A stretch of DNA of 64,000 nucleotides from Parabacteroides goldsteinii (lineage in GTDB: Bacteria > Bacteroidota > Bacteroidia > Bacteroidales > Tannerellaceae). Positions 7,957-17,831 of this stretch are shown here, piece by piece. A program made the translations under genes and the position numbers. Under the pieces are notes generated by a model. It was not told the origin of the DNA. It ran no database searches and worked only from the letters and a program-made list of their open reading frames with translations. The stretch is from positions 62,001 to 126,000 of the forward strand of contig NZ_JADNBB010000002.1 in NCBI RefSeq assembly GCF_015550595.1, given 5' to 3'. Every line of letters begins with the position of its first letter. Position 1 is the stretch's first letter.

Positions 7957-8381
7957 CAGTACAGGATAAATTGAAACAGGTTGCTGAATCACTAGGAGTA
8001 CCGTTCGTTTTTGAGGATTGGACCCTGGCTAATGTGGAGATTGACAGGACACCACTTCCGGCCGTCGTGTATGTTCTTCCTGCTTCCGGGGAACTGGACT
8101 TTAAGAATGGAAATATCCGTGACAACCAGAACGGGATGCTGGCATTCTTAGATAAAGTCGAGTTGAATGGTAATGGCCAGGACAATGACAGTGTTGTTGA
8201 TCGGATGAAATCATTAGCCATGAGATTTATTGTGAAGTTGAACGAAACGGGATACTTTGAACCTTTGGGTGGAGTGATGAAGTACCAGGTTGCATATAAT
8301 AAACTCAATGCAGTGACATCAGGCATTGTCTTTGAAGTGACATTGAAAGAGATAACCGGAATATGTGAACGTAATCTATGA
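7953..8381 (+). CDS. Probable tail terminator/completion protein
   Basis: The 142-residue protein has a hydrophobic strand PAVVYVLPASG, an N-rich turn, FLDKVELNGNGQDND and a helix MKSLAMRFIVKLNE, a layout often seen in tail-terminator or neck proteins of siphophages. It overlaps both neighbours by 4 bases and is followed by a gp10-like protein, the order found in neck modules. The name is inferred from context. Confidence 0.45.
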   Translation: MTVQDKLKQVAESLGVPFVFEDWTLANVEIDRTPLPAVVYVLPASGELDFKNGNIRDNQNGMLAFLDKVELNGNGQDNDSVVDRMKSLAMRFIVKLNETGYFEPLGGVMKYQVAYNKLNAVTSGIVFEVTLKEITGICERNL

Positions 8382-8830
8382 AAGAAGTACAGAACATAAT
8401 ATTTGAAGAATTGGAGGATCTTCGGAAACGAATAATATCTAATATTGACAGTACCGGGCGTAAAGCTTCTGGTCGTACTTCTGGCTCCATGCATACAGAT
8501 GTTTCAGAGAATCGCGGGATATTGTTCGGGCGTATGGCTTTTGAAACATTAGAGACTGGACGTAAGCCGGGTAAGGTTCCGGCAGGATTTTATCAGATCA
8601 TAAAGCAGTGGGTAATTGATAAAGGTATCTCTTTCGATAGCCAGTCAGAGCGCAATTCTTTTGCTTATTTGGTTTCCCGTAAAATAGCCAGGGAAGGAAC
8701 ACAACTTTGCCGTACGGGCGCCGAAGCCGATGTATATACAACAGAGGTTCCAGATACAATTGAACGCATAAAGGATCGTGTCGGCTTCTTGATGAGATTG
8801 GAGTTTGAATCTATAAAATTGAACAAATAA
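8378..8830 (+). CDS. HK97-gp10-like neck/tail protein
   Basis: The 150-residue protein starts with a helix (EELEDLRKRIISNIDSTGRKA), contains FETLETGRKPGKVP and PAGFYQIIKQWVIDKG, and ends with an amphipathic helix. The pattern of an early helix, a G-R-x-P-G stretch and a W in a following helix resembles gp10-type head-tail joining proteins of siphophages. It overlaps the preceding gene by ATGA and ends one base before the next. The assignment is moderate. Confidence 0.5.
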   Translation: MKEVQNIIFEELEDLRKRIISNIDSTGRKASGRTSGSMHTDVSENRGILFGRMAFETLETGRKPGKVPAGFYQIIKQWVIDKGISFDSQSERNSFAYLVSRKIAREGTQLCRTGAEADVYTTEVPDTIERIKDRVGFLMRLEFESIKLNK

Positions 8831-8831
8831 T

Positions 8832-9482
8832 ATGGCAACAGTAAACGCACCAACGGATACGCAGTATGTTTTTGATCCGGTTCTTTTCATAATGGAAGGA
8901 GCAGGGGAGTATGATATCACTATTGAAGGGGTGAAGACAAAAGTGTCTGCAATAGCTAACACTGCTGTGTTTGATGCATCAGGACTTTTAAAGTCCTTGT
9001 TCACTATTGATACGTTGTCAAATGGGATGGTACGGAAGAATGTTGCCTGGTCCGTGGTGCAAGCCGGTGTATCTCTCGCTTCCGGAATCTTTGAAGTTGT
9101 CTATGGAAGCAATAAGGTTGTCAATTTCTCCGGAGACGGGGCACATATCACATTACGCTGGATTAGCCGTAGCGGTGAGTTAGATTCATACGAATTCTGT
9201 ATTCATCAGGACAGCCGGAAATTAGAGAATATTCAAACGGCCGGTATCGGAGGATTGACTTATAAATTATCATTCAGCCAGGTTAATAAAATAACTCTGT
9301 TCACAGCTTTGGTGAACCGGGAAACATTTGAAGACTTTACGGCCATTCAGGAAAGTGCTATTGTACAGGCCTCTGTTCTTGATGGGTGGTTGAATGTAGA
9401 GGTTGAAGCAAAAGAGTATAAACGAACAAAAGCCGCATTGCAGGATTTTGATATAACAATAGTGTTACCGAATGAAAGATAA
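8832..9482 (+). CDS. Tail structural protein, possible distal tail component
   Basis: The 216-residue, beta-rich protein has many alternating hydrophobic strands (FDPVLFIMEG, ITLRWISRSGELDSYEFCIHQ) and a helix-poor build typical of virion structural proteins. It overlaps by 11 bases the giant tail-tip gene, where distal tail proteins are normally encoded. I infer a baseplate or distal-tail role; it could instead be a tail tube protein. Confidence 0.45.
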   Translation: MATVNAPTDTQYVFDPVLFIMEGAGEYDITIEGVKTKVSAIANTAVFDASGLLKSLFTIDTLSNGMVRKNVAWSVVQAGVSLASGIFEVVYGSNKVVNFSGDGAHITLRWISRSGELDSYEFCIHQDSRKLENIQTAGIGGLTYKLSFSQVNKITLFTALVNRETFEDFTAIQESAIVQASVLDGWLNVEVEAKEYKRTKAALQDFDITIVLPNER

Positions 9483-12400
9483 ACTATTCATTGATAATGT
9501 AGAGGTTGATTTACCGGAAGGTGGATCGGGTGTCGTATTGAATCGTGCAGTGAGTAAGCCTGCTGATATGTCAACGATATTGTCGGGATATTCTTATACT
9601 ATCCAGCTTCCTAAAACAGCACATAACATTCAGACGTTTGGTTTCTCAACGGAGGTGAATGTAGAAAGTGACTACCCACATGTAGAACACACAGCAAAAG
9701 TAATCAGGGATGGTATCACTCTGTTTGATGATGGTGTTGCAGTCGTTAAATCTGCCAGTAAAACAATTGAAGTTCTGATCAAATTCGGAGGAAATAAACG
9801 GTTGACAAGTCTCAATGATTACAAGCTAAAAGATATTTTTCCGGATAGTGGTTTGATTCCTTGGGACTATAGTGTGACCGAAACGGATTTTGTAAAATGG
9901 GTTCCAAAGTTAGACGGAATGCAAAGACAGCATCCCGAACATTTACGGCCAGCAGTTAAAGTGTCTACATTATTCGATATGATTGTTGGGCAGTCGTTTG
10001 TCATGAATAACGCTTATCGATCTGTGATCGAAAAAATGTGGTTGATGTTACCTACAACAAATGGGAGTGAGGACGTTGCAAAGAATCTGGCTTTCCGTCT
10101 CAAGGGGACAACAACATCTGATCTGATCTCCGGTAGGGAACGTTATGATATTCTACCTGATTTGAGTTACCAAAATGCTCCTTATCATCAGAAACTGCAT
10201 GACCTTATATATCGCACATTGCCTGTAACCTTTATTAAAATTCCATTAGGTGGACGATATCGGATAAAAGGTACAGTAAAAGCGAATAATGCTGCAACTG
10301 GGTGGAAGTTCGGTATATTCACTCCTTCTGTTGAGTTTAAGGAAGGTGAGCCTCCTATGTTCGATATATTTGAAAGTGCATCAAAAGATATTGATGAGTA
10401 TAGAAACATTGGTGCAGGTGATATTTGTTTTGGTATTTACGATCCTTTTAAGACTGGGAATTTTGAAATAGATTTGACTATCTCTTTTGCTCCGGAGAAT
10501 GAAAAGGATTATTCCCAGACAGCATTCTTATTGGATTATCCTATACGGGAGAACCTTCCGGATATATCGACGATGGACTTTATAAAGTCTGTCATGGGGG
10601 TGTTTGGCTTGATGGTTGAACAGCAGGGAAGTGTTTTATCATTCTACAATGTGGATGATGTAATCCTGAATAAATCCGGAGCGATTAATATTTCAAAAAT
10701 GCTTATCGATAAAAAAGATGATAAGCTGGAATATTCCTATGGATTGACTAAAAAGAATATGCTGAAATATGCAGAAGATGATTTGGTTGATAAATTGTTC
10801 GGAGCATATACGTTTACAGCAGACACGTACGATAAGCAGGAGAATACGGTATATCAGTCTCCTTATGCTGCTACTAACAAAAACATTCCTCTATATACTT
10901 ATAAAGTTGAAGAAGGGAAAGCAGAATATACTTTGAATAAAACGTCAAAGTGCCGGTTATTGTTGGAGAATGGGACCGTTGCGCTAGAAGTTTGGGGGAA
11001 ATGGATAGATGCAGATATGAAAACTGTCACTTTCCGTTCATTTACTTTTGAACCTTTGAAATATGACAACCTGGTCCGTAGATATTGGACGGGGTATTTA
11101 GGTGTTTACGCAAATAAACCGAGAATTTCATATCGAAAGGCGAAACTTGATCCGACCTTTTTCCCGAATCTATCTTTTTGTAAACCATTGTATGCAGATG
11201 GTAATTATTACATGTTGCTATCGGTAAATAACTATACAGAAGTTGGTAAAGCTGATTTAGAACTGGCTCTCATTGATGGGGTAGATGTAACGGGGGAAGG
11301 TGAAACCTCTTTGAGAAACGCCATATTGGTAAATCCGACAACACCGTTGAAATTTTCACCTACTACGGTCGCTCTTTATACGGCAATGTCTTTGGCTGTT
11401 GCAACATCTACTGATGGAAAGCTGATTCGTGAATTAGACGAAACCGGGACGGTGACAAATGATATGTATTTGCCATTGGATACAGGAGAGGGGGATGCTA
11501 AAAGAGTTGCTTTAAAAACTATCAAGGATAATATTCAGAGTGACAGTGAAGGAATATTCCTTCGTAAAGACAAGCCGGATTCAACTGAGTTTCCGATCGC
11601 CTTTAAAGGAGGCGCTACCTTTGGCAATTATGTAGGCGGCTTTCATGGCTCCGGTGCCAGGATAAATGAAAAAGGGGAAGGCGAAATGCGTAGCCTTCAA
11701 CTATGGGAGTTCTTGGAAGTACCTGAACTACGGTTTAACCGTATCGACGTTGTTTCGGGTGAACTTTGGAATGCCATAGCTTTCGGTTTGATCGAGTCTG
11801 TCGATACAGAGAATAAGATCGTGAAATTGAAGCTGGAAGAGGGCGAACTTGCCGGATTACATGTGAATGATTTTTGTCGTGGCATATTTCATAACCTGAC
11901 CGGAAATGAGACAACGGAAGGAACCGACAGTGCCGGATTTAAGACAATGGTTGGTTTCTCGACTGCTTATTTTACTCCGGTAGAGATCATAGATAATGCT
12001 CATTTCAGATATGAACTGAAACCCGGTACAACGATTCATCCCAGCATGGCTATGAAGTTTGCCGTGTACGGTCATCCTACTGATAAGAACCGGCAGAATT
12101 CCGCTTATTCAACAAGGATTTATCAGCGATATCTTCGTAATGTCAGCACGTGGGAGATTAATCCAGGGAAACATATTTCGTCGCAATGGGGTGATCTTTC
12201 CGACCTTATCATAAATGGAGAGTCCCTAGCCGAAGGATCAATCTATTTGAACAATGTTTATTTCGGAGGAAACGTTTGGAACGTTCCTGGCTTGGATAAC
12301 AATTTGAAGGGACAGGATGCATATTCTGTAACCTTGTCGACTTATAGTGCTGTATATAATACGAAAGATGGATTGACTGAACAGGTTGATATCGTTACCG

Positions 12401-14157
12401 GTGATAAAAATGTTGTGACGGGAATGAGTCAGGTTGTTGCACAAAACTTTCGTATATCAACCAAAATTCAGGTAACAAAAGGTACGGAGTTATTACGGTA
12501 CAGTACTGTTATTGGAGAAGGTAAATATCTGGTTTCCTCTGTGGGTACAGGATGCACATATACAGTAACCGATGGCCTTGTCGTAGTTCATAGCGTAACG
12601 GAGGAAAAGGCAGAAATAAAGTTGGAGATTAATTGTGAGGGACTAGCTGTCTATGAACAGGCATTTACAATTGTCCGGGTAATAGATGGTGTGGATGGTA
12701 CAGATGTGGAATGGATATTTCAGCGTACCGCAACCGAAGCCGCGAAACCGGCCAGACCGACTGTCTCTGAAAATGTGGCGGATTTTGTTCCTGAGGGTTG
12801 GACAGACGATCCGGTAGGTCCAGATATAACGAATCAGTTTGAGTGGAGTTGTAAGCGTGAAAAAGCGAATGGTGTTTGGGGATCATTCTCCGAAGTATTC
12901 CTATGGTCCAGATGGGGTAAAGATGGTACTAGTACCGAATACATCTATGCCCTTTCAAAGAATTATGCGCCACCAGCGATAACTAACAGCCAGGAAGATG
13001 GCCATGTCCCTATGGAATGGTATTCTGCCCCTCTTAGCGTTACCGCAGAGTATAAAGTATTATGGGTGTCTCAACGGGTAAAAAAAGATGGGCGATGGAG
13101 TAATTTTTCTAATCCCAGTATATACGCAAAATGGGCGGAAGATGGAAAAGATGGAGATCCTGGTATAGATGGTTATTCCACATATGGAGTTTATAGAAGG
13201 TCAGAGACGCAACCGGACACTCCTGAGGAAGATAAATTGCCTCCTTCTGGTTGGGCACGGGATCCTCCTTCTGGAACCCTTCCGCTCTGGATGAGTAAGG
13301 CTGTATTTTTTAGCAGTGGTTTTAAAAAGGGGCCTTGGTCTGCTCCTGTAAGAATATCGGGAACAGACGGTCAAGATGGAGGAGCCGGTCCTTCATTGAC
13401 ATTCAGAAAAAAATATGATGCTTCGAAAATCTATACCGGGACGGAACAACATGTTGATGCTGTTTATACTGAAGATACTCCAGGGACTAAAGTCTTTTGG
13501 ATGGCTAAAACGTCTGCCGGTTCATTTAGTAATAAATATCCGAGTGCCGGGTCTGCATATTGGGAAAGATTTCAAGGTCAATTTGAAAGTATAGCGACGG
13601 GACTGGCATTGATCGAAGAGGCAAATATTGCAGGTTGGTGGTTCTCTGACCTGACAATCCAGAGTCAAAATAGGAATGTGGTTATTGACGGCAATGCCGA
13701 TACTCATCCCCGTATAGCGTTGGGGGCCTCGTATGAGAATAGGGATAATGCACCGGCAAGAATGTATGAAAATGGTGAAGTTTATTTTGAGAAGGGTACT
13801 TTTGGAGGTAAGGTCATAAGTTCACTTAATGGCAATAGGATTATTATTGATCCGGACGATCAGTCTCTAAAGATGATAAATTCATCAAATAAAGAAGTTT
13901 TTAATATTTCATTTCAGAATACAGTAGGACAACAATCGTTTCCAGAAATAAACATGTATATGCACACTGTCGATGGTGGTTTAGCGCGACATATAAAATT
14001 ACACGCAGGAGGACTTTATATGCTGGGGAGTGACAGTTCTAATACAGTATCAATAACACCATCTTCTTTGACATTTCCAAATCTATCATCGATTGATCCC
14101 AAAATCAAAGGAGCTTTTTGGAGGGATGGAACAACCGTAAAGGTTTCGCAAGGATAA
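9472..14157 (+). CDS. Tail tip/central fibre protein, 1561 aa
   Basis: This is the largest phage gene. The N-terminal third is a beta-rich baseplate-type region with GYSYTIQLPKT and a hub-like section to about 600. Around 1080-1320 there are three diverged tandem modules, each with a W-x-x-DP/AP turn, a WxSxR/KR strand pair, a GxW...FS strand and a DG-rich end (RWGKDG, KWAEDGKDG, GTDGQDGG). The C-terminal 200 residues (GNADTHPRIALGA onward) resemble fibre-tip sections and end IKGAFWRDGTTVKVSQG. It probably forms the central tail spike that meets the cell surface. Host-range variation is expected in the repeated modules and the end. Confidence 0.7.
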   Translation: MKDKLFIDNVEVDLPEGGSGVVLNRAVSKPADMSTILSGYSYTIQLPKTAHNIQTFGFSTEVNVESDYPHVEHTAKVIRDGITLFDDGVAVVKSASKTIEVLIKFGGNKRLTSLNDYKLKDIFPDSGLIPWDYSVTETDFVKWVPKLDGMQRQHPEHLRPAVKVSTLFDMIVGQSFVMNNAYRSVIEKMWLMLPTTNGSEDVAKNLAFRLKGTTTSDLISGRERYDILPDLSYQNAPYHQKLHDLIYRTLPVTFIKIPLGGRYRIKGTVKANNAATGWKFGIFTPSVEFKEGEPPMFDIFESASKDIDEYRNIGAGDICFGIYDPFKTGNFEIDLTISFAPENEKDYSQTAFLLDYPIRENLPDISTMDFIKSVMGVFGLMVEQQGSVLSFYNVDDVILNKSGAINISKMLIDKKDDKLEYSYGLTKKNMLKYAEDDLVDKLFGAYTFTADTYDKQENTVYQSPYAATNKNIPLYTYKVEEGKAEYTLNKTSKCRLLLENGTVALEVWGKWIDADMKTVTFRSFTFEPLKYDNLVRRYWTGYLGVYANKPRISYRKAKLDPTFFPNLSFCKPLYADGNYYMLLSVNNYTEVGKADLELALIDGVDVTGEGETSLRNAILVNPTTPLKFSPTTVALYTAMSLAVATSTDGKLIRELDETGTVTNDMYLPLDTGEGDAKRVALKTIKDNIQSDSEGIFLRKDKPDSTEFPIAFKGGATFGNYVGGFHGSGARINEKGEGEMRSLQLWEFLEVPELRFNRIDVVSGELWNAIAFGLIESVDTENKIVKLKLEEGELAGLHVNDFCRGIFHNLTGNETTEGTDSAGFKTMVGFSTAYFTPVEIIDNAHFRYELKPGTTIHPSMAMKFAVYGHPTDKNRQNSAYSTRIYQRYLRNVSTWEINPGKHISSQWGDLSDLIINGESLAEGSIYLNNVYFGGNVWNVPGLDNNLKGQDAYSVTLSTYSAVYNTKDGLTEQVDIVTGDKNVVTGMSQVVAQNFRISTKIQVTKGTELLRYSTVIGEGKYLVSSVGTGCTYTVTDGLVVVHSVTEEKAEIKLEINCEGLAVYEQAFTIVRVIDGVDGTDVEWIFQRTATEAAKPARPTVSENVADFVPEGWTDDPVGPDITNQFEWSCKREKANGVWGSFSEVFLWSRWGKDGTSTEYIYALSKNYAPPAITNSQEDGHVPMEWYSAPLSVTAEYKVLWVSQRVKKDGRWSNFSNPSIYAKWAEDGKDGDPGIDGYSTYGVYRRSETQPDTPEEDKLPPSGWARDPPSGTLPLWMSKAVFFSSGFKKGPWSAPVRISGTDGQDGGAGPSLTFRKKYDASKIYTGTEQHVDAVYTEDTPGTKVFWMAKTSAGSFSNKYPSAGSAYWERFQGQFESIATGLALIEEANIAGWWFSDLTIQSQNRNVVIDGNADTHPRIALGASYENRDNAPARMYENGEVYFEKGTFGGKVISSLNGNRIIIDPDDQSLKMINSSNKEVFNISFQNTVGQQSFPEINMYMHTVDGGLARHIKLHAGGLYMLGSDSSNTVSITPSSLTFPNLSSIDPKIKGAFWRDGTTVKVSQG

Positions 14158-14178
14158 CACTATTAAATTATAAGTAAT

Positions 14179-16437
14179 ATGGCAGGAACAAAAGATATAA
14201 AAGATTTCACAAAGTTTCCCAGTTTATCGGACAATGATTATCTGTTGGGAACAAAGACCGATTTAGGTGGTACGGATGCCGGTATAACTGTCGGGAACTT
14301 CAAAAAGCAGGTGGCCAATGATGCGGCCCCTTCAATTAATGAAAATGGATACTGGGTCGTTAATGGTGTTAGCACAGGAGAGAAAGCCCGGGGAGAAACT
14401 CCGGTGTTAAACAGCGGTACGACGACCACAGGGGAGGAAGGAACCGGAGCATCGTCCGAAGTCGTACCTGACGGGCAGACACCGGAGGGATCGCCTAAAT
14501 ACAAGCTAAACCTGACCCTTCCGCGTGGATCGGCCGGTAAGGCTGGTAAAACAGCAATCTTCGGAATAGGGAATGTCTCTGATGGCGAAAAGGCCTCTGC
14601 TACCTTGACTGCTGATGGAGAAGACGGATCCGGTAATCCCAAGTATAAATTGAATCTTGTGTTACCTGCAGGTAAAACCGGAGAAAACGGAAAAACTCCG
14701 AAGTTCGAAGCCGGGAGTGTCTCGACACTGGAACCGGGCCAGTTGGCCTCGGCTGAAATAAGCTTCAAAGAGTACGATATGGACGGTAGCCCAATATACG
14801 TAATTTCTTTGTCTATCCCGAAAGGAGATACAGGTAGTCCCGGTAAAACCCCGGTTCTTAAATCAGTCAATGCCAAATCCGGAGACACTCCTTCCGGCAG
14901 TTTCATCGCTGATGGTACAGATGAATCCGGTAACCCGAAGTATATCCTGAATCTTACATTACCTGCCGGAAAAGACGGACAACCGGCAATATTTGAACAG
15001 GGAACGACGACTACATTGGAACCGACAGAACCGGCCTCTGTAGAAGTTGTTGAGAATGGGACAACTCCGGAAGGAAATCCCAAGTATATCCTGAACTTTA
15101 GTATTCCCAGAGGCCAGGTAGGTAAACCTGGAATCGGATCGGGTAATGTGTCTGCCGATGGTACCGGGCTTGTAGCTGGTAAAAAGTATTTGTTTGTCCC
15201 GGAATCGGACGGAAGTACATCTGGTGCGTTTGTCGAGTATGTCGCCCCTGAAGCATATGATGATACCCCACTTAGAAAGGAAATAGCCGATAATCTGGCT
15301 GCAGCCAAGACTTACACCAATGAACAGATAGCTGGTATCGTTCAATTTGATATAAAAGCGGTCCCGGAACTGCCGGATACCGGAGTAAAAGGAACGATCT
15401 ATTTAGTTCCTAAAACCGGATCGGGAAATGATGTCCATAATGAGTATATCTGGGATGAAACTTCAAGTAAATTTGAATTGATAGGTTCTACTTCTGTCGA
15501 TTTATCAGATTACTATACTAAGAATGAAGCCAACGAACGTTATGTTTTGAAGGAAGCAGGGAAACGTTTAATGACGAATGCGGAAGGAGCAAAGCTGGAA
15601 GGTATAGAATCCGGTGCAAATAAGTTTGTCCTGCCAACAGGGGAGGGATATAACTTTATTCCGGCAGGTGGGGCAGTGGGACAGGTTTTAACAAACACTG
15701 CTCCAGGTGTAGCTGAATGGGGAAACTCAAATAGTGAATATATCGAAATAGGTGATGTTACTCAAATAAATAGAGTACGAACCACTAGTGAATTGGATTG
15801 GGGTTCATTTATAAACGGTAACACAATAGAGGATATGGAAAGGGCATATCAAGAAAATATACCTATATATTCTATGACAGAGACTAATTATCATTCAGGC
15901 AAAATAGGTTATTCACGATGTACTTCCATTATGAAAAGGGTTGATGGAACTGTAGTTCATTACTTGTTATCTTTTATCATATCCGAAAGTGTTGCAAATT
16001 CTGACAATATATATCATTATTTATTGGATTTGAGAGGTGTAGCAGGTGAAGGTTGGCAGGATGCTACTGTAAGGGCAGCATGTACATACGCTAAGACGGT
16101 CATTACTTCTGGTGAGAATATACCTTTTACTGGTGGTTATGTGGTGTTTGATATGAGTATTAGCAAAAATTTGCTAATTGTTCCAGCAGGATTTTATCCA
16201 CTTCATAACTCGGTTACTACTTTGCTAATTAGAAACACAAGTAGTTCAACCACTAAAATAACTTTTACCATCAAGTTAAATGCCAATGCTGGTTCAGAAG
16301 GTTCAAAACTGCTTATTGTATCAGAATTGCCAGAACTGGCAGGTAAAGAAGCGTGCGAACTTAGCATATTATGGGCGGACTGGAAATATACTGTTCGTGC
16401 GTCTGAACCTTTTATTTATAATGAATACGTAGAATAA
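14179..16437 (+). CDS. Collagen-like tail fibre, 752 aa
   Basis: After a short N-terminal domain (FPSLSDNDYLLGTKTDLGGTD), residues of about 70-330 consist of tandem modules of about 53 residues, each ending with a glycine-rich linker such as GKAGKTA or GSPGKTP preceded by NPKYxLNLxLP. Then a helix and a phage-fibre segment follow (VPELPDTGVKGTIYLVPK, DYYTKNEANERYV, MTNAEGAKLEGIESGANK), which are typical of Bacteroidetes phage fibres. The last 220 residues are distinct and AT-richer at DNA level, and likely form the receptor-binding tip. The gene lies between the tail tip and the polyglycine protein. Confidence 0.75.
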   Translation: MAGTKDIKDFTKFPSLSDNDYLLGTKTDLGGTDAGITVGNFKKQVANDAAPSINENGYWVVNGVSTGEKARGETPVLNSGTTTTGEEGTGASSEVVPDGQTPEGSPKYKLNLTLPRGSAGKAGKTAIFGIGNVSDGEKASATLTADGEDGSGNPKYKLNLVLPAGKTGENGKTPKFEAGSVSTLEPGQLASAEISFKEYDMDGSPIYVISLSIPKGDTGSPGKTPVLKSVNAKSGDTPSGSFIADGTDESGNPKYILNLTLPAGKDGQPAIFEQGTTTTLEPTEPASVEVVENGTTPEGNPKYILNFSIPRGQVGKPGIGSGNVSADGTGLVAGKKYLFVPESDGSTSGAFVEYVAPEAYDDTPLRKEIADNLAAAKTYTNEQIAGIVQFDIKAVPELPDTGVKGTIYLVPKTGSGNDVHNEYIWDETSSKFELIGSTSVDLSDYYTKNEANERYVLKEAGKRLMTNAEGAKLEGIESGANKFVLPTGEGYNFIPAGGAVGQVLTNTAPGVAEWGNSNSEYIEIGDVTQINRVRTTSELDWGSFINGNTIEDMERAYQENIPIYSMTETNYHSGKIGYSRCTSIMKRVDGTVVHYLLSFIISESVANSDNIYHYLLDLRGVAGEGWQDATVRAACTYAKTVITSGENIPFTGGYVVFDMSISKNLLIVPAGFYPLHNSVTTLLIRNTSSSTTKITFTIKLNANAGSEGSKLLIVSELPELAGKEACELSILWADWKYTVRASEPFIYNEYVE
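14385..15140 (+). repeat. Tandem coding repeats of the tail fibre
   Basis: About five diverged units of roughly 155-160 bases encode the fibre modules. Each unit carries a TxxxDGxxxxGxPKY(K/I)LN core and a glycine linker. Boundaries are approximate because the units have diverged at DNA level. Confidence 0.6.
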
Positions 16438-17777
16438 TGAACAGAAGAAGATCAATGCTATTTGCTTCTGGAATGATAGAGGTCACCCAGATGGTTGTAA
16501 TCAAATCATCGGAGATTTATACAATTCCTGTTGACACTGTTAAACTTGAAGTGTTTATAGTGGGTGCTGGTGGTGGAGGTGGTCTGCCTGCAGCATCCAC
16601 ATCTTATGGTTCCTATACAGCTGGATATGCTGGGGAAGGTGGTGCAGTTGTATATCAGGAAAACATGCCATTCATTAAAGGAGAAGAAATAAATGTTGTG
16701 ATCGGACAAGGTGGGAGTGCTGCAACAACAGCCAATAATGCGGGAAACAAAGGAGGTGATACATCTTTTGGAACTCTCATTGCATTGGGTGGTAATGGTG
16801 GAACTGCCGGAACAAATTCATCGCCATCAATCGGGAGTGATGGAACAGCTTGTCCATTTGGAGATATAGAATCGGAAGCTATTACGTCTTCTGATTTATT
16901 TGGAGCAAATGGTGGAGATGGAAGTACTACCACTACGGCTAATGTAGGAGGGAATACTGGCGCAGGAAAAGGGGCTAATCGTTCTACAGCTGCTGCTAAT
17001 GCTGCTTTTTACGGTGCTGGTGGTGGAGGTGGCACTATTTATAGAACTTTTAGTAATACGATAAGAAATCCAGGATTAGGATATCAGGGTATTGTTATAT
17101 TGAAAGTTACCCGTATGATAAAAGAAAGTGAAATACCCCTTGTTGAAAAATTTGAGATAATCACTGATATATCTCGGACCTCTTGGACTGTGCCTGACAA
17201 TACAAAAAAAATAGACATCTTTATAGTAGGTGGCGGAGGTGGTGGTGACGGTTCAAACTCTGTAAACACTAATGGAGACTGGGTCAGTGGTGGCGGAGGT
17301 GGAGAAGTATTATATGTAGAAGATATTTCTTTCACAAAAAATCAAATATTTGAATTATCAGTTGGGGATTGGACTGCTTTATCGTATGGTGGTGAAAAAG
17401 GAAACCCAACAACATTTGGAGAATATACTGTAGCAGGAGGAGAAGCGGGAAAAGAAAGCAATGGTGGATATCCTTATACCAAAGATGGTACACTTTGTCC
17501 TTTTGGAGACTTATCTCATATAGACCCGGAATTGACTGCAACAACAAAATATGCGGCAACCGGTGGTTATGTAAGATATTCTAATGGTGAATTGCAGGGA
17601 TATTCAGGTAATAAAACCGGCGGAGGTGGTGGCAGTATTAAGGGCAATGCCGGAAATGGTACATTCTATGGATCCGGTGGCGGTGGCATGGGAGTTTCTA
17701 GCGGCCAGTTTTCTCGTCCCGGAAGAGGGTGTCAGGGTATAATAATAATCCGATATTATGTAAAATCCTTTGAATAA
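16437..17777 (+). CDS. Polyglycine-rich tail adhesin-like protein, duplicated
   Basis: The 446 residues are two halves of about 210 and 215 residues with the same layout: an aliphatic pair (VKLEVFIVGAGGGGG near 36-50 and KKIDIFIVGGGGGG near 260-273), a GGxV/GGE segment, FGxL/FGEY, CPFGD and a final GGGGG patch before PG.G.QGI(V/I)I. Such polyglycine runs resemble the glycine-rich adhesins (gp38 type) at the fibre tips of T-even phages, where polyglycine helices expose receptor loops. It overlaps the fibre gene by one base (TAATG). I infer a receptor-binding role; a structural sheath role is also possible. Confidence 0.6.
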   Translation: MNRRRSMLFASGMIEVTQMVVIKSSEIYTIPVDTVKLEVFIVGAGGGGGLPAASTSYGSYTAGYAGEGGAVVYQENMPFIKGEEINVVIGQGGSAATTANNAGNKGGDTSFGTLIALGGNGGTAGTNSSPSIGSDGTACPFGDIESEAITSSDLFGANGGDGSTTTTANVGGNTGAGKGANRSTAAANAAFYGAGGGGGTIYRTFSNTIRNPGLGYQGIVILKVTRMIKESEIPLVEKFEIITDISRTSWTVPDNTKKIDIFIVGGGGGGDGSNSVNTNGDWVSGGGGGEVLYVEDISFTKNQIFELSVGDWTALSYGGEKGNPTTFGEYTVAGGEAGKESNGGYPYTKDGTLCPFGDLSHIDPELTATTKYAATGGYVRYSNGELQGYSGNKTGGGGGSIKGNAGNGTFYGSGGGGMGVSSGQFSRPGRGCQGIIIIRYYVKSFE

Positions 17778-17831
17778 AGTCTAATTATAGGATCTAATTA
17801 GTAGGAGTATCAAATATAAAAAATTAGAGGT

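Noticed and set aside
14238-15308. 356-codon open frame on the minus strand
   Set aside because: It is a mirror of the repeat-rich collagen-like fibre gene; the Pro/Ser-rich product follows from codon periodicity, not selection.
16437-17777. CRISPR-like repeats in glycine-rich DNA
   Set aside because: The repeats are coding GGT/GGA glycine codons in frame with no regular spacers. No CRISPR array was seen anywhere in the window.
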